Source of the DNA: JBAYIE01 sp965279165
GTDB lineage: Bacteria; Bacteroidota; Bacteroidia; UKL13-3
Reading direction: 5' to 3'
DNA: 64,000 nucleotides
Assembly: GCA_965279165.1 (NCBI GenBank)
Contig: OZ257140.1
Location: forward strand, 2,790,001-2,854,000
Positions within the stretch are counted from its first letter, which is position 1. Each line of letters opens with the position of its first letter. The position numbers were made by a program, and so were the translations under genes. Positions 9,100 through 18,970 of this stretch are shown here, one piece after another. The notes below the pieces were generated by a model. It had not been told where the DNA came from. It saw only the letters and a list, made by a program, of their open reading frames with translations, and did not search any database.

Positions 9100-10385
9100 T
9101 ATTTGTGAAAGATCCATTTGCCAATTTCCTTGTAGGTTGGTTTTTTTCCGTACATTAAAATACCTACCCGGTAAATGCGACCGGCGAGCCAAACCGTACC
9201 AAAGAAACCCGCAACCATTGCTACCATGGAAACGATAAGCTCCCAAACCGGAACGCCAAATGGGATGCGAACCATCATGGCAATAGGAGAGGTGAATGGG
9301 ACAACGGAAAGCCAAAAGGAGAAGCTGCTGTTGGGATTGGTAATGATTACCGATTGAGAAAGCACCAAAGCAAAAACAAGTGGCAAGGAAACCGGGAGCA
9401 TAAATTGTTGTTTATCGGTTTCATTGTCGACAGCAGATCCAATTGCGGCGAAAAGAGCCCCATAAAAAAGGTATCCTGAGATAAAATAAAATATAAACAA
9501 GGAAAAGATTAATGCATAATTAAAGTTTGCCAGCGACGACATGATATCACCGATTTCACCACCGGAAGCAGCAGATTCGGGTAGGCTGAATTGACTTGCA
9601 AGCAAACCGGAAATGCCACCACCTAAGATGGTAATAAGCAAAATCCAAATCAAAAATTGGGTTAAACCAACCAATGCAATGCCAATAATTTTTCCCATCA
9701 TCAGTTGAAATGGTTTTACGGATGATATAATTACCTCCACGATGCGGTTGGTTTTTTCCTCGATTACACCTTGCATCACCTGTACTCCATAAAGAAAGAT
9801 GAACATATAGATGGCAATGGCGAGGATATATCCTATGGCAGTTGCAATTCCTGCGTTGCCTGATTTTAATCCTTCTTCGGTTGCTTTGATGGTATTAAAT
9901 GCGATTTTACTTTTGTTGATGCGATCCATAACCGACTGGTCAATTCCAAAACGAATGAGTTCTTTTTCGCGGAGTTGGCGGTTCATTTGGTCTTCTATAA
10001 AACTTACGGTTCCTAAACCGGGTTGTTCTTTATAAATTAAAGAAGCTTCTTTTTGTATGCTATCTGAAAAGGCAGGAATATGCAGGATAGCGAAATAACC
10101 GGAACTGTCCAAAAAATCTAATTGCTTTTCTTTTGGCATAAAGGTTCCCTTGGTGAATGTTACAAAGGTGCTGTTTGTAAATTTTTCGGCAAATTGGCCG
10201 GATTCATCGCAAACATAAATTTGTTTGAGTGTATCTCCGATGTTGCGGTTTACCGAAACATAGATGATTACGGCATAGAACAGAACCATTAAGAGTGGCG
10301 CTGCAATGGTCATCACGATAAATGATTTCTTTCTTACCCGTGTTAAGTATTCACGTTTGGCAACAAGAAATATTTTATCCTGCAT
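9096..10385 (-). CDS. ABC-2 type transporter permease (NatB-like)
   Basis: A 429-residue inner-membrane protein. An N-terminal helix (IVMTIAAPLLMVLFYAVII) follows KREYLTRVRKKSF, the usual NatB/YhaP start. Then comes a large extracytoplasmic domain (about 45-190) and a C-terminal block of about five helices beginning AIGYILAIAIYMFIFLYGVQ and EEKTNRIVEVIISSVKP, the family signature. It would form the membrane part of an ATP-driven exporter. No ATPase gene is adjacent in the window, which is unusual for this family. Its last four bases overlap the end of the convergent aminotransferase gene. Confidence 0.85.
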   Translation of the reverse strand: MQDKIFLVAKREYLTRVRKKSFIVMTIAAPLLMVLFYAVIIYVSVNRNIGDTLKQIYVCDESGQFAEKFTNSTFVTFTKGTFMPKEKQLDFLDSSGYFAILHIPAFSDSIQKEASLIYKEQPGLGTVSFIEDQMNRQLREKELIRFGIDQSVMDRINKSKIAFNTIKATEEGLKSGNAGIATAIGYILAIAIYMFIFLYGVQVMQGVIEEKTNRIVEVIISSVKPFQLMMGKIIGIALVGLTQFLIWILLITILGGGISGLLASQFSLPESAASGGEIGDIMSSLANFNYALIFSLFIFYFISGYLFYGALFAAIGSAVDNETDKQQFMLPVSLPLVFALVLSQSVIITNPNSSFSFWLSVVPFTSPIAMMVRIPFGVPVWELIVSMVAMVAGFFGTVWLAGRIYRVGILMYGKKPTYKEIGKWIFHKY

Positions 10386-10392
10386 AGGTTTA

Positions 10393-11826
10393 TTATTCGA
10401 TGCCTTTTTCTATAAAATCCTCGAGTTGCTCTACAGAAAGGCGTTTCGCTGTAATTTTTTTATCTTTGTTTAACAAATAAACTACCGGTGTGCTGTACAC
10501 ATCGTAGTAGCGATGGTAATTGCTTTCGTGGTTGGGATCATGCACATTAATCCATGGTAATTTGTTTTCGCGAATGTATTTTCTCCATTCCGGATAATCT
10601 GTAGTTGAACCCAAAGCATAAATTTCGAGGCGCTTGGTTGTTTTTACATTTTTTGCATTGAGTTTTTTGTACAGCGTGTTTAGTTTTGGTATTTCTTCCT
10701 TGCATCTTCCGCAATGTGGGTCCCAGAAGAGAACCACTGTATAGTCGGCTTTGATATTATACAAGGACTGATAATTCATGGCAGTATCAGGAAGGCTTAG
10801 GTTTATTGCCTTAGCACCAATTAGCGTATTTCGCAACAGATCGGCACGGTCGGTTATTTTAAATCGCAATGCATCTTCAACCCAATAAGTAGCTTTTTTA
10901 TCTGAATAGTATCGGTCGGCCATCTTTACAAATACTTTGTCCATACCCATAAATTCGGATGTTTCGTAGTGGTTGGTAATCCAATAGATCAACCATTTTT
11001 GCATTTCTTTTCTACCCAAGGCACGGTCGCAAACATCAAATGCCGCTAGAGCGATTGTATCCGGAATTTGCGGAATAATACGGGTGATATAATTGCTTAT
11101 TCGTGGGTGAAATACCGGCGTACGAACGAGGCGATCGTCGGTAAAATCGATATTGTTTAAGTAAGCGGTGCGGTAATAATAATAACTGAATAAAGAATCA
11201 ACTTTTCCATCCGGTAGCATTGGCGGATCCGGAATTTCTATTTCTCGCATCATGCGAAAAATTTTAGTCATTAAAAAGTCGGGATGGGTTTGCATCACAT
11301 TTGCCCGGTAGTCGTCAACCAACTTGTCGATAGCGGTTATTTTTTCACGATAAATGCGCATGGAAACAGTATCGTCTTTTTCCTTTGCTTCCTTGTATTT
11401 TCCATCGTATTCCATCGCTTGTCGGCCATTTTTTGAAGTGAACACCGAATAAGCAAAAAACGCTTCATTTTCTACGGAGCCTTTCACCTTCATATTGGCA
11501 ATAAAATCGGCTGTATCGGTTTCTAAAGCGAAAACCTGCTCTGTTACAATAAAATCAAAGAGTAGTCTTTTGTCGCGCGATGCCAACAGGTAAATCCCCC
11601 CATCAAGGGAATCTTTTCCCTTAAAAATAACTTTGCCGGTTGCATCACATCTGGCGCTATCTCTTATATACTGCTTGTCGCCATAATAGTACCCGAGCAA
11701 AACCATTTCATTTTTCATTCCATTTATTTTAATGGAAATATTATAAGCATCTTTAGCCAGTACACGACTTGTTGTAAAAGAGAATAACAATAAAATGATG
11801 GGAATTAGATAAGTCCGTCTTTTCAT
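10393..11826 (-). CDS. TlpA-like thioredoxin-fold protein with N-terminal DUF domains
   Basis: A 477-residue exported protein. Start chosen at ATG 11826 because MKRRTYLIPIILLLFSF begins a clean signal peptide; an in-frame ATG ten codons upstream would bury it. Residues 30-130 resemble the DUF4369 region often found before thioredoxin domains, the middle resembles DUF5106, and the C-terminal ~140 residues are a thioredoxin fold with the active site WDPHCGRC. It is likely a periplasmic disulfide reductase or thiol-disulfide exchange protein. The stop codon lies 7 bases upstream of the ABC-2 permease start on the same strand, so the two probably share a transcript. Confidence 0.8.
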   Translation of the reverse strand: MKRRTYLIPIILLLFSFTTSRVLAKDAYNISIKINGMKNEMVLLGYYYGDKQYIRDSARCDATGKVIFKGKDSLDGGIYLLASRDKRLLFDFIVTEQVFALETDTADFIANMKVKGSVENEAFFAYSVFTSKNGRQAMEYDGKYKEAKEKDDTVSMRIYREKITAIDKLVDDYRANVMQTHPDFLMTKIFRMMREIEIPDPPMLPDGKVDSLFSYYYYRTAYLNNIDFTDDRLVRTPVFHPRISNYITRIIPQIPDTIALAAFDVCDRALGRKEMQKWLIYWITNHYETSEFMGMDKVFVKMADRYYSDKKATYWVEDALRFKITDRADLLRNTLIGAKAINLSLPDTAMNYQSLYNIKADYTVVLFWDPHCGRCKEEIPKLNTLYKKLNAKNVKTTKRLEIYALGSTTDYPEWRKYIRENKLPWINVHDPNHESNYHRYYDVYSTPVVYLLNKDKKITAKRLSVEQLEDFIEKGIE

Positions 11827-11905
11827 ATTGTAGGCAAAATTACATGCAATTTTCATATGCGAGATAAATCGAATTAAGTATTAATAAAAAATTAAGGAGC
11901 TTTAA

Positions 11906-12517
11906 TTAAAACAGACCGTTTATTTCGGCGTCTATCTTGTTAATTATCGTACCTAAGTCTTCCGGTTTTTCAGCAAAATTCATGTTATCGACATCAATAA
12001 TCAACACTTTACTTTTGTATGTTGAAATCCACGCTTCATAACGTTCGTTTAATCTGCGTAAATAATCCAATCGGATAGAATCTTCGTAGTCGCGGCCTCT
12101 TTTTTGAATTTGATTCACGAGGGTAGGAATGGAAGCGCGTAAGTAAACCAACAAATCCGGTGCTTTAATGGTACTGGTCATGGCTTCAAACAATCTTTGG
12201 TAGGTTTCAAAGTCGCGTGTACTCATCAATCCCATTGAATGAAGGTTTGGCGCAAAAATATGTGCATCTTCGTAAATGGTACGGTCCTGTATTACTTTTT
12301 TCTTACCTTTTTGTAGTTGTTGAACGGTATTGAAACGGCTGTTCAGAAAATATATCTGAAGGTTAAAAGCCCACCTCTGCATGTCTTCATAAAAGTCGCT
12401 GATATATGGATTATCCTCCACGTCTTCATAATGTGGTTCAAACTTATAATGACGAGCCAATAAGGTAGTCAGCGTTGTTTTTCCCGAACCGATGTTTCCT
12501 GCAATAGCTAAATGCAT
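11906..12517 (-). CDS. Deoxynucleoside kinase (dNK family)
   Basis: A 203-residue cytosolic salvage enzyme that phosphorylates deoxynucleosides. It has the P-loop GNIGSGKT (7-14), the YEDVEDNPY substrate loop, QDRTIYEDAHIF (the DRS/DRT-type motif with catalytic Glu/Arg region) and a lid arginine stretch IQKRGRDYE. Its length and motifs fit the deoxyadenosine/deoxyguanosine kinase group rather than thymidine kinase. It is downstream of the AsmA-like gene on the same strand with a 118-base gap. Confidence 0.88.
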   Translation of the reverse strand: MHLAIAGNIGSGKTTLTTLLARHYKFEPHYEDVEDNPYISDFYEDMQRWAFNLQIYFLNSRFNTVQQLQKGKKKVIQDRTIYEDAHIFAPNLHSMGLMSTRDFETYQRLFEAMTSTIKAPDLLVYLRASIPTLVNQIQKRGRDYEDSIRLDYLRRLNERYEAWISTYKSKVLIIDVDNMNFAEKPEDLGTIINKIDAEINGLF

Positions 12518-12635
12518 AATTTCAAATTCACTTAATCAACAATGTTACGCTAAGCATCTTAAAAAATAAAATTTGTTGAAAAGTAAGGCATACTGATTAT
12601 CAGAGTTATGGTTAAAGGCTTTGAGCACTTTGTAC

Positions 12636-15302
12636 TTATTTGCCAAAGATACCTTTTAACTGCTTCTTGGCTTCTTCTTCCAGTTTCTTTTTCGACTTTT
12701 CTTTTTCAGCCTTTGCTTTTTCGTCGGCTTCTTTTTTGAGTCGATCAGTTTCGGCTTTCAGTTTTTGTTCGCCTTCTTTTTTAAGTCGGTCTGCTTCCAA
12801 TTTGGCTTTTGCTTCGAGTTCTTTTCGTTTTTTCTCTGCTTCTGCTGCCAGTTGGTCTTTTATAAGGTTGGCTTCGTTTTTAGCAATATCGGAGGCATTG
12901 GTAGTAATATCCGGACTGGTAAAGGTACCTTTGATAAACAGGTTTACAGGAATATTTTCGCTGAGTTTAACGCCGGTTCCTGCTTTGGCATTTGCCTGAG
13001 CCATCAATTTATCAGCAGCATCACTTCCTTTACCGAATGCAGATCTTGGGATGTTAACCTTACCGGTATAATCCAATGTTTGATCTAAACCGGAAGAACC
13101 GGAAAGGGTAAGTTTCTGCGATGCTACCGTTACATCAAATGGTTGTGTAAAGATTCTGCCTTTTTCAATTTTGAATCGGATATTTACATTGTTTAGGGCG
13201 GGATCTTTTAAGCGATCGTATTTTAGCACTTCGGCTGCTTTATCAAAAAGTTTAACGCCTTTCATATTGGCATGGGGAATATTTAATGTTCCTTCGGCAA
13301 ACAAATTATCGTAAATCGGATTGAGGTGTGCATCCAAGGTGGTATTCATTTTCATGGATGTAGAAAAGGAGCCGTTGGTTTTTTCGGCAATCGGTGCAAG
13401 TTTTTTTACGGTATTAAAGGTTATAAAGGCCTTTTGAATATCTAGGTTACGCACCGCGTAATCCATTGCTACAGTTGGTTTTTTTGGATTGGTAGTTTCG
13501 TAATAGCCATCCATTTGCATAGCCGAACCCAGTGTATTAAGTGCCACGTTGCTGAAAGATAATTTTTGGTTGGCTATACCAAGGGAGCCTTTGAAATTGG
13601 TAATAACCATATTGGTATAAAGAAGTTCACCAATACTGCAATTCATTTTAAAGTTAATATTAGAAGGAATTTCAGGTGCATCGATGCTGGTTGTATCTAC
13701 TGTATTTGTAGCAGAGGCATTTTCAGGCTGATCGGACAAAAACTCGTTGGCATCTATTTTATTGGCGGTAATATTAAGGAGTCCTTGTATGGTACCTTTT
13801 CCGAAGGTATAGGCAAAGAAATTGGTAAGCTCGCCATTCATTTTAAAATCGCTCTTGCCAATATGGGCATCAAATTTTGTAAGTGCTACTTTAACCGGAG
13901 TAAAAGTAACATTTGCGGCATCTATATGAAAAGGAGTTTTCAGTTCGTTGCTTTCGTAAACAAATTTATCGATGTTTAAGTTTCCAGTTGCGCGAAAGCT
14001 TTCGTATTGCTCTTTTTCGATGGTTGAAACCCGGCCGTTAGCAGATAAGTCAATTGCCAATTGACCGGAGAGGGTAGTTCCTTTTTCAAGGGGAATAATT
14101 TTTGTGATATTATCCAGATTAATTCTTCCTTTAAACATGGCATCCATTAAAGGGTCAGTCATTAAATCGGATGCTATCAGTTTGGCATCAAATGGGTCAT
14201 TGGAAACGGTAAAGTGAAAGGTAGAAAGGTTAATTTTTGTATGGTTAAGGTCGCCATCCGGATTCGACACCAGCAGTTTTACCTGAACATCTTTCACCGG
14301 AACCGGAAGTGCGGGGTATTTAAACTGACCATTTTCAACGATTAAGTTGAAATTAAAAGCAGGAATTGTTTTGTCGTTATATGTTCCTGTAACATTTCCA
14401 TTAAAAGCAAGATTACCGGAAGACTCGATGGAATTAAAATCTTTGGCATAAAGGGCAGGAACCAAAGACAAGAAATCTTTGAAGGCAGCTTTTTTTGCTT
14501 CGAACTTAATATCCATTTTCATATCGTCGCCGGGCATTGCATACCAACCTTCCATTGCAAGGTGTAGTCCGTTGAGTGTTGCTTCGTTGTTGCGGAAAGT
14601 GAATTTCATGGCATCCATTTCTGCATCCAAATCAGCCACCAAGGTCATATTTACTTTGCTCAAGTATTGTATGCCACCGTAGGCAACGGTTAGTTCTTTG
14701 CAGGCGTTATCGGTGTGCATCGTGAACAGTGATTCGGTAAAATCACCTTTCAGAGAATGATTGAAACCGGAAAGTTTCGCCATCATATTGCCCTGTTTGT
14801 CGTCATAAAATATATACGCATTGGTAATGGTTAATTCTTTTAAACCGATTTGAAATGCAGTTGTTGCAGTATCGGGATTTTCGGATGAAGTAGAATCATC
14901 GGATGCTTTTGCTATGTCCCAGTTTGCCTTCCCATTTGCCAGAACAATTGCTTTAATACGGGGCGATTCAAGGTATATTCTTTCTACCTGGATTTTTTCG
15001 CCTTTGAGTATGCTCATCAAATCAATGGTAGCCGAAAATGCAGGAATGGCAGCAAGTGTATCTCCTTCAAATTCATTTATACCGCTTACCGAAATATCTT
15101 TAACAGTTAATGTAAGGTCAGGAAAATGGGAGAAAATACTTAAAGAAATATCGTTGTTAAAGTTTACGATGGCGTTAAGTTCCTTATTTGCAGTTTCCTT
15201 CACCATGGTAAATATTTTGTCCTTGAAGAGAAAGGGAATCAGTGCAGCGGCGAGAACAATTAAAAAAAGGACGATAGAAAGGACAAGTAATAGTTTCTTC
15301 AT
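12636..15302 (-). CDS. AsmA-family protein
   Basis: An 888-residue envelope protein. One N-terminal membrane anchor (MKKLLLVLSIVLFLIVLAAA) leads to the AsmA start, where FNNDISLSIFSHFPDLTLTV is diagnostic. A long repetitive beta-structured body follows. This fits the AsmA/TamB/YhdP-like superfamily, which bridges the periplasm and is linked to lipid transport. The last ~70 residues are a highly charged Lys/Glu/Ala coiled coil (KAKLEADRLKKEGEQKLKAE), an addition not typical of the core fold. It follows the receiver gene by 15 bases and may be the last gene of the signalling operon. Confidence 0.85.
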   Translation of the reverse strand: MKKLLLVLSIVLFLIVLAAALIPFLFKDKIFTMVKETANKELNAIVNFNNDISLSIFSHFPDLTLTVKDISVSGINEFEGDTLAAIPAFSATIDLMSILKGEKIQVERIYLESPRIKAIVLANGKANWDIAKASDDSTSSENPDTATTAFQIGLKELTITNAYIFYDDKQGNMMAKLSGFNHSLKGDFTESLFTMHTDNACKELTVAYGGIQYLSKVNMTLVADLDAEMDAMKFTFRNNEATLNGLHLAMEGWYAMPGDDMKMDIKFEAKKAAFKDFLSLVPALYAKDFNSIESSGNLAFNGNVTGTYNDKTIPAFNFNLIVENGQFKYPALPVPVKDVQVKLLVSNPDGDLNHTKINLSTFHFTVSNDPFDAKLIASDLMTDPLMDAMFKGRINLDNITKIIPLEKGTTLSGQLAIDLSANGRVSTIEKEQYESFRATGNLNIDKFVYESNELKTPFHIDAANVTFTPVKVALTKFDAHIGKSDFKMNGELTNFFAYTFGKGTIQGLLNITANKIDANEFLSDQPENASATNTVDTTSIDAPEIPSNINFKMNCSIGELLYTNMVITNFKGSLGIANQKLSFSNVALNTLGSAMQMDGYYETTNPKKPTVAMDYAVRNLDIQKAFITFNTVKKLAPIAEKTNGSFSTSMKMNTTLDAHLNPIYDNLFAEGTLNIPHANMKGVKLFDKAAEVLKYDRLKDPALNNVNIRFKIEKGRIFTQPFDVTVASQKLTLSGSSGLDQTLDYTGKVNIPRSAFGKGSDAADKLMAQANAKAGTGVKLSENIPVNLFIKGTFTSPDITTNASDIAKNEANLIKDQLAAEAEKKRKELEAKAKLEADRLKKEGEQKLKAETDRLKKEADEKAKAEKEKSKKKLEEEAKKQLKGIFGK

Positions 15303-15317
15303 GTAAAAAGGTATAAA

Positions 15318-15698
15318 TTAAATCGATAAAACAATTTCTTTAGAGAGAGGTTTTTGCAAAACCTGTGCCACATTCTTATTGGATTTGCCTCGTTCAATAT
15401 CTGTAACGTTAACAGAGGAAGTAATGATATAAATCCGGTAGAAGTTTTTTTGATTTTCTGGAATGGTTTCAAAAATATCGAGGAAATCGAACCCGGTAAT
15501 TACCGGCATATTGATGTCGAGCAATACAATGGAATTTTCGGTAGGTAGCGTAATTTTAAAATACTGAATTGCCTCATCCGGTTTATCGAATGTTAAAACA
15601 TGGCAATCGGGATATACCGACTTTATTACCTTTTCCATTAGAAATAAGTCGATTTTACTATCGTCAATTAATATGAAATTAAGTTTGTTGTTCATCAC
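15318..15698 (-). CDS. Stand-alone response regulator receiver domain
   Basis: A 126-residue CheY-like receiver with the acidic pair IDDS, phospho-acceptor D61 (LLDINMP), Thr/Ser in ITSS and conserved lysine in LQKPLS. It has no output domain, so it probably works as a phosphorelay shuttle or by protein binding. Its ATG overlaps the stop of the upstream receiver-kinase gene by four bases (15695-15698), so the two are coupled and likely partners. Confidence 0.9.
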   Translation of the reverse strand: MMNNKLNFILIDDSKIDLFLMEKVIKSVYPDCHVLTFDKPDEAIQYFKITLPTENSIVLLDINMPVITGFDFLDIFETIPENQKNFYRIYIITSSVNVTDIERGKSNKNVAQVLQKPLSKEIVLSI

Positions 15699-16789
15699 AT
15701 TTTACTGGGAATAGTAATGGTGAAAGTAGATCCTTTGTTGATTTCAGACTGCACACTAACGGTCCCATTCAGTTTTAGTATGGCATCTTTCACATTGTAA
15801 AGACCGATACCTGAACCTGGTTCGTTTGTGGTAGCACGGTAAAATAAATCGAAAATGTTTTTTTGGTAATCATATTCAATTCCTATTCCATTATCGCTGA
15901 TGGTAATAACAGCTTCTCCATTTTTTACTTTTATTTCCAAGTTAACCTGTTTATCCGGATTGTCTTGTTTTTGGTATTTGAAAGCATTCGACAATAAATT
16001 AGAAAGAATGATGGTTAATTTGATGCTGTCTGAATGAAAGGGCATGTTTTGTTCGATGGTATGCTTAAAGTTTATTTTATGCATCAGGGTAATGACCCCA
16101 AAAATATCTATTTGGTTATTTACCAAGGTTTCGAAATTAATTTCCTGGATATTGGTTTCTCCATGTCGGATTTTATAATAGGCAAAAATATTGTCGACAA
16201 ACATATCCAGTTTTACCATTGACTTGGTAATTAAATCAATTATTATGTCTCTCGAAGCTTTATCCGGTTCGTTTTTTACCATTTCGAGGGCAGAGAGCGT
16301 ATTGATAATTGGTCCTTTTAGATCGTGGGTAACCCGATAAGCAAACTTGTCGAGTTCGGAATAAGCAATTTGCAAGGATTCATTTCTTTCTTGGAGCAGA
16401 GAGTGAGCGAGGTAATATTTATGCGATTCTTCAATAGCGGATAGGATATCGCTTTCTACCCATGGTTTACGAATATACCTGAAAATATGTCCTTTATTGA
16501 TTGCACTTACCACATCTTCGATATCGGTATACCCTGTAATTAAGATACGAACAGGCTTGGGATATTTATACCGTATGGTTTCGAAAAATTCGACACCGGA
16601 TTTACCGGGCATGCGCTGGTCGCTCAGGATGGTAACAATATCGGGTTCATTTTCAACAATTTCAATAGCCTTATCTACCGAATCGGCAAGGAGGATTTGA
16701 TAGTGTAACCGATAACTAGCCTTAAATGAATTAAGGTTGTTAATTTCATCGTCGACGTAAAGGATTTTTATTTTTTCGGATGTTTCCAA
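15695..16789 (-). CDS. Receiver domain-histidine kinase fusion
   Basis: A 364-residue cytoplasmic protein. Residues 1-120 are a receiver (KILYVDDEINN, D57 in LSDQRMPG, K108 in RKPW). A short coiled linker leads to a HisKA-type dimerisation helix with H155 (VTHDLKGP) and an HATPase domain with N, G1 (DNGIGIEYD) and G2 (GSGIGLYNV) boxes. The receiver-first layout means the kinase is probably controlled by phosphorylation of its own receiver. The receiver closely resembles the divergent receiver at 20963, including SFKA-x2-RL. It starts 10 bases after the 7TMR kinase gene ends. Confidence 0.9.
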   Translation of the reverse strand: METSEKIKILYVDDEINNLNSFKASYRLHYQILLADSVDKAIEIVENEPDIVTILSDQRMPGKSGVEFFETIRYKYPKPVRILITGYTDIEDVVSAINKGHIFRYIRKPWVESDILSAIEESHKYYLAHSLLQERNESLQIAYSELDKFAYRVTHDLKGPIINTLSALEMVKNEPDKASRDIIIDLITKSMVKLDMFVDNIFAYYKIRHGETNIQEINFETLVNNQIDIFGVITLMHKINFKHTIEQNMPFHSDSIKLTIILSNLLSNAFKYQKQDNPDKQVNLEIKVKNGEAVITISDNGIGIEYDYQKNIFDLFYRATTNEPGSGIGLYNVKDAILKLNGTVSVQSEINKGSTFTITIPSKM

Positions 16790-16799
16790 TGTGTCAAAG

Positions 16800-18968
16800 T
16801 TATGAAATGGTTTGTTTTATCGGCAAAGTAATTGTGAATGTTGTGCCTTCGTTAAATTGACTTTCTACCTTAATTTTGCCATTGTGCTTGTTAATGGTGT
16901 TAAATACGATTGAAAGTCCAAGGCCGGTACCTTCTCCAACAGGTTTGGTTGTAAAAAAAGGTTCGAATAATTTGCGTTGGGTGGTTTCGTCCATCCCAGT
17001 ACCATTATCGCTAAGCGAAATTTGAATTTTATCCTCTTTTACTTCGGTTTTTAACGTGATTTGACCTCCGGGGTTTTCGTTAAATTTAGCTTTAATCGCA
17101 TATACACTGTTGGATAAGATATTTAGAAATACCTGGTTTAATTTACCCGGATAACATTCGATTTTAGGAATTTCATCGGCATATTCTTTTACTATTAGAA
17201 TTTTATTATTCAGGGTATTGTTTACAATTATTAAAGTTGAATCTAAGCCATCGTGGATGTTTGCCAATTTAATATCATCTTCATCTACCCGAGAGAAAAG
17301 CCTTAAACCTTTAACAATTTCAGCTGTTCTACTCGAACCTTCGTTGATTCCTTTTAAAAGGAAATGTATTTCTTCCATTAAATAATTGAAATCAAAATCT
17401 TTTTTGAGGGTTTCAATTTCTTTGGTTTTTTCTTCTTTCGAAATTTCTTTCATCCCGATTGTTTCAATTTTATTCATCAGGTCGATAATAATTTCGACGT
17501 CGCGTTTTAATGGTTTAACATTGGAACTTACAAAATTGATTGGGTTATTTATTTCGTGGGCAATGCCGGCGGTAAGTTGACCAAGGGATGCCATTTTTTC
17601 TTGTTCTACCAATTGGGTCTGTGCTTGTTTAAGGTCATCCAATGCGATATTCAGATTGGAATTGGATTGTTGCAGTTCGGTAGTACGTTCGTTTACTTTG
17701 ATTTCGAGTGTAATATTTTGTTCGCGAATAATTCGTTCATTTTCCATTGCCGCTTTTAAGGCTTCTGCTTGAGAGATTTCTTTTTCTTTTCTGAAAATAT
17801 TTATTTTATCGGCGAGTGCGAACGAAAGTAAAGTTACTTCAACTGCCGAACCTATTTGCAATCCACTTATGGTAATGGCGTTGTAAGGGATTATGCCAAA
17901 ATCTTTCAATACAAAAACGATAACGCTCAAGAGGAAGATCGACCACGAGATTATAAAAAAGAGGGAAGGACGGCTTTTGTATTTGCGGTAAATATTAATT
18001 GCGGTGAATAGTAAAATAAAAGAACCGGGGCCTGCATTGATATTGATTAAATTATACGACCATTGCAAATGTCCGGTAAAGCAAAATACCAAACTGATGG
18101 CATACACAGCAGCAAAAAAAGTAAGCATCTTGTCGAATCGCGGGGAATACATTTTTGTTTGCAGAAAATTTCTGACAAAGAAGATGGTAGTTAATCCGGA
18201 GAACGCACCTCCAAACATGGTAGCATGTTGGGCAATCCAAGGCGAATTTGGCCATAAATAGCGGAAGGCATATCCATTTAGAATGGCTTGTGTTATTCCT
18301 ACCGAGAAAATGTAAATTACATAATAAATATAACTGGCTTCGCGAATACTAAAAAACACAAAAAGGTTGTAAAGCATCATTACCAAGATAATTCCAAAGT
18401 AGATGCCGTTAAACAAATTGTCTTTTAAGTTTTTGTTGTGTAATTCTTCTTCGGATAGAATGAATAAAGGGAGAATGATTTGTTCGCCACTATTTACTTT
18501 TAAAAAATAAGTTGCAATCTGACCGGAATCGAGGTGGAGGGGAAAAACAAAATTCTTTGATTGCACCGGACGTTGTTGAAACGAATAGTTTTCACCTGCT
18601 TGAAACGAATCGATAAGCATGCCATGCACCATTTTATACAAATGCACTTCATCTAAAATGGGGTAAGGAATTTCGAGTTGAAGCCGGTTATCCGTTGTGG
18701 TATTTTGAACCGTAAATTTTATCCAGAAATTTGCTTTGTCGACACCAAGGTTAATGGTTTTGGTTTGTAGTAATTGAAAAGTTTGCAGGTTACTAATTTG
18801 TTCTATCTGCAATAAACCAGTGGAGTCTTTATAAATTTCGCATTTGGTAATATTAACAGCCTTGTTATTATCGTATACCGTAAGTCCTACCTGTGCAAAT
18901 CCGATAGAATTTAATCCTGCGAACAGGAACAAAAAGAGCCATGTTTTTAAAATCCGCTTGGGTTGCAT
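16800..18968 (-). CDS. 7TMR-DISM sensor histidine kinase
   Basis: A 722-residue membrane receptor. Signal peptide 1-25 (ending GFAQ), a DISM extracellular sensing domain (about 30-175), seven membrane helices (about 185-390), a coiled coil (395-460), HisKA with H471 in GIAHEINNP, and HATPase motifs DNGTGMDE and GTGLGLSI. It should sense an extracellular or periplasmic ligand, often carbohydrate-like in this superfamily, and phosphorylate the receivers encoded next to it. The GNAT-like gene ends only 2 bases upstream, so the enzyme and sensor are made together. Confidence 0.92.
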   Translation of the reverse strand: MQPKRILKTWLFLFLFAGLNSIGFAQVGLTVYDNNKAVNITKCEIYKDSTGLLQIEQISNLQTFQLLQTKTINLGVDKANFWIKFTVQNTTTDNRLQLEIPYPILDEVHLYKMVHGMLIDSFQAGENYSFQQRPVQSKNFVFPLHLDSGQIATYFLKVNSGEQIILPLFILSEEELHNKNLKDNLFNGIYFGIILVMMLYNLFVFFSIREASYIYYVIYIFSVGITQAILNGYAFRYLWPNSPWIAQHATMFGGAFSGLTTIFFVRNFLQTKMYSPRFDKMLTFFAAVYAISLVFCFTGHLQWSYNLININAGPGSFILLFTAINIYRKYKSRPSLFFIISWSIFLLSVIVFVLKDFGIIPYNAITISGLQIGSAVEVTLLSFALADKINIFRKEKEISQAEALKAAMENERIIREQNITLEIKVNERTTELQQSNSNLNIALDDLKQAQTQLVEQEKMASLGQLTAGIAHEINNPINFVSSNVKPLKRDVEIIIDLMNKIETIGMKEISKEEKTKEIETLKKDFDFNYLMEEIHFLLKGINEGSSRTAEIVKGLRLFSRVDEDDIKLANIHDGLDSTLIIVNNTLNNKILIVKEYADEIPKIECYPGKLNQVFLNILSNSVYAIKAKFNENPGGQITLKTEVKEDKIQISLSDNGTGMDETTQRKLFEPFFTTKPVGEGTGLGLSIVFNTINKHNGKIKVESQFNEGTTFTITLPIKQTIS

Positions 18969-18970
18969 AG

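Noticed and set aside
12640..12999. Ser/Phe-rich plus-strand frame
   Set aside because: It is the complement of the Lys/Glu-rich coiled coil of the AsmA-like gene.
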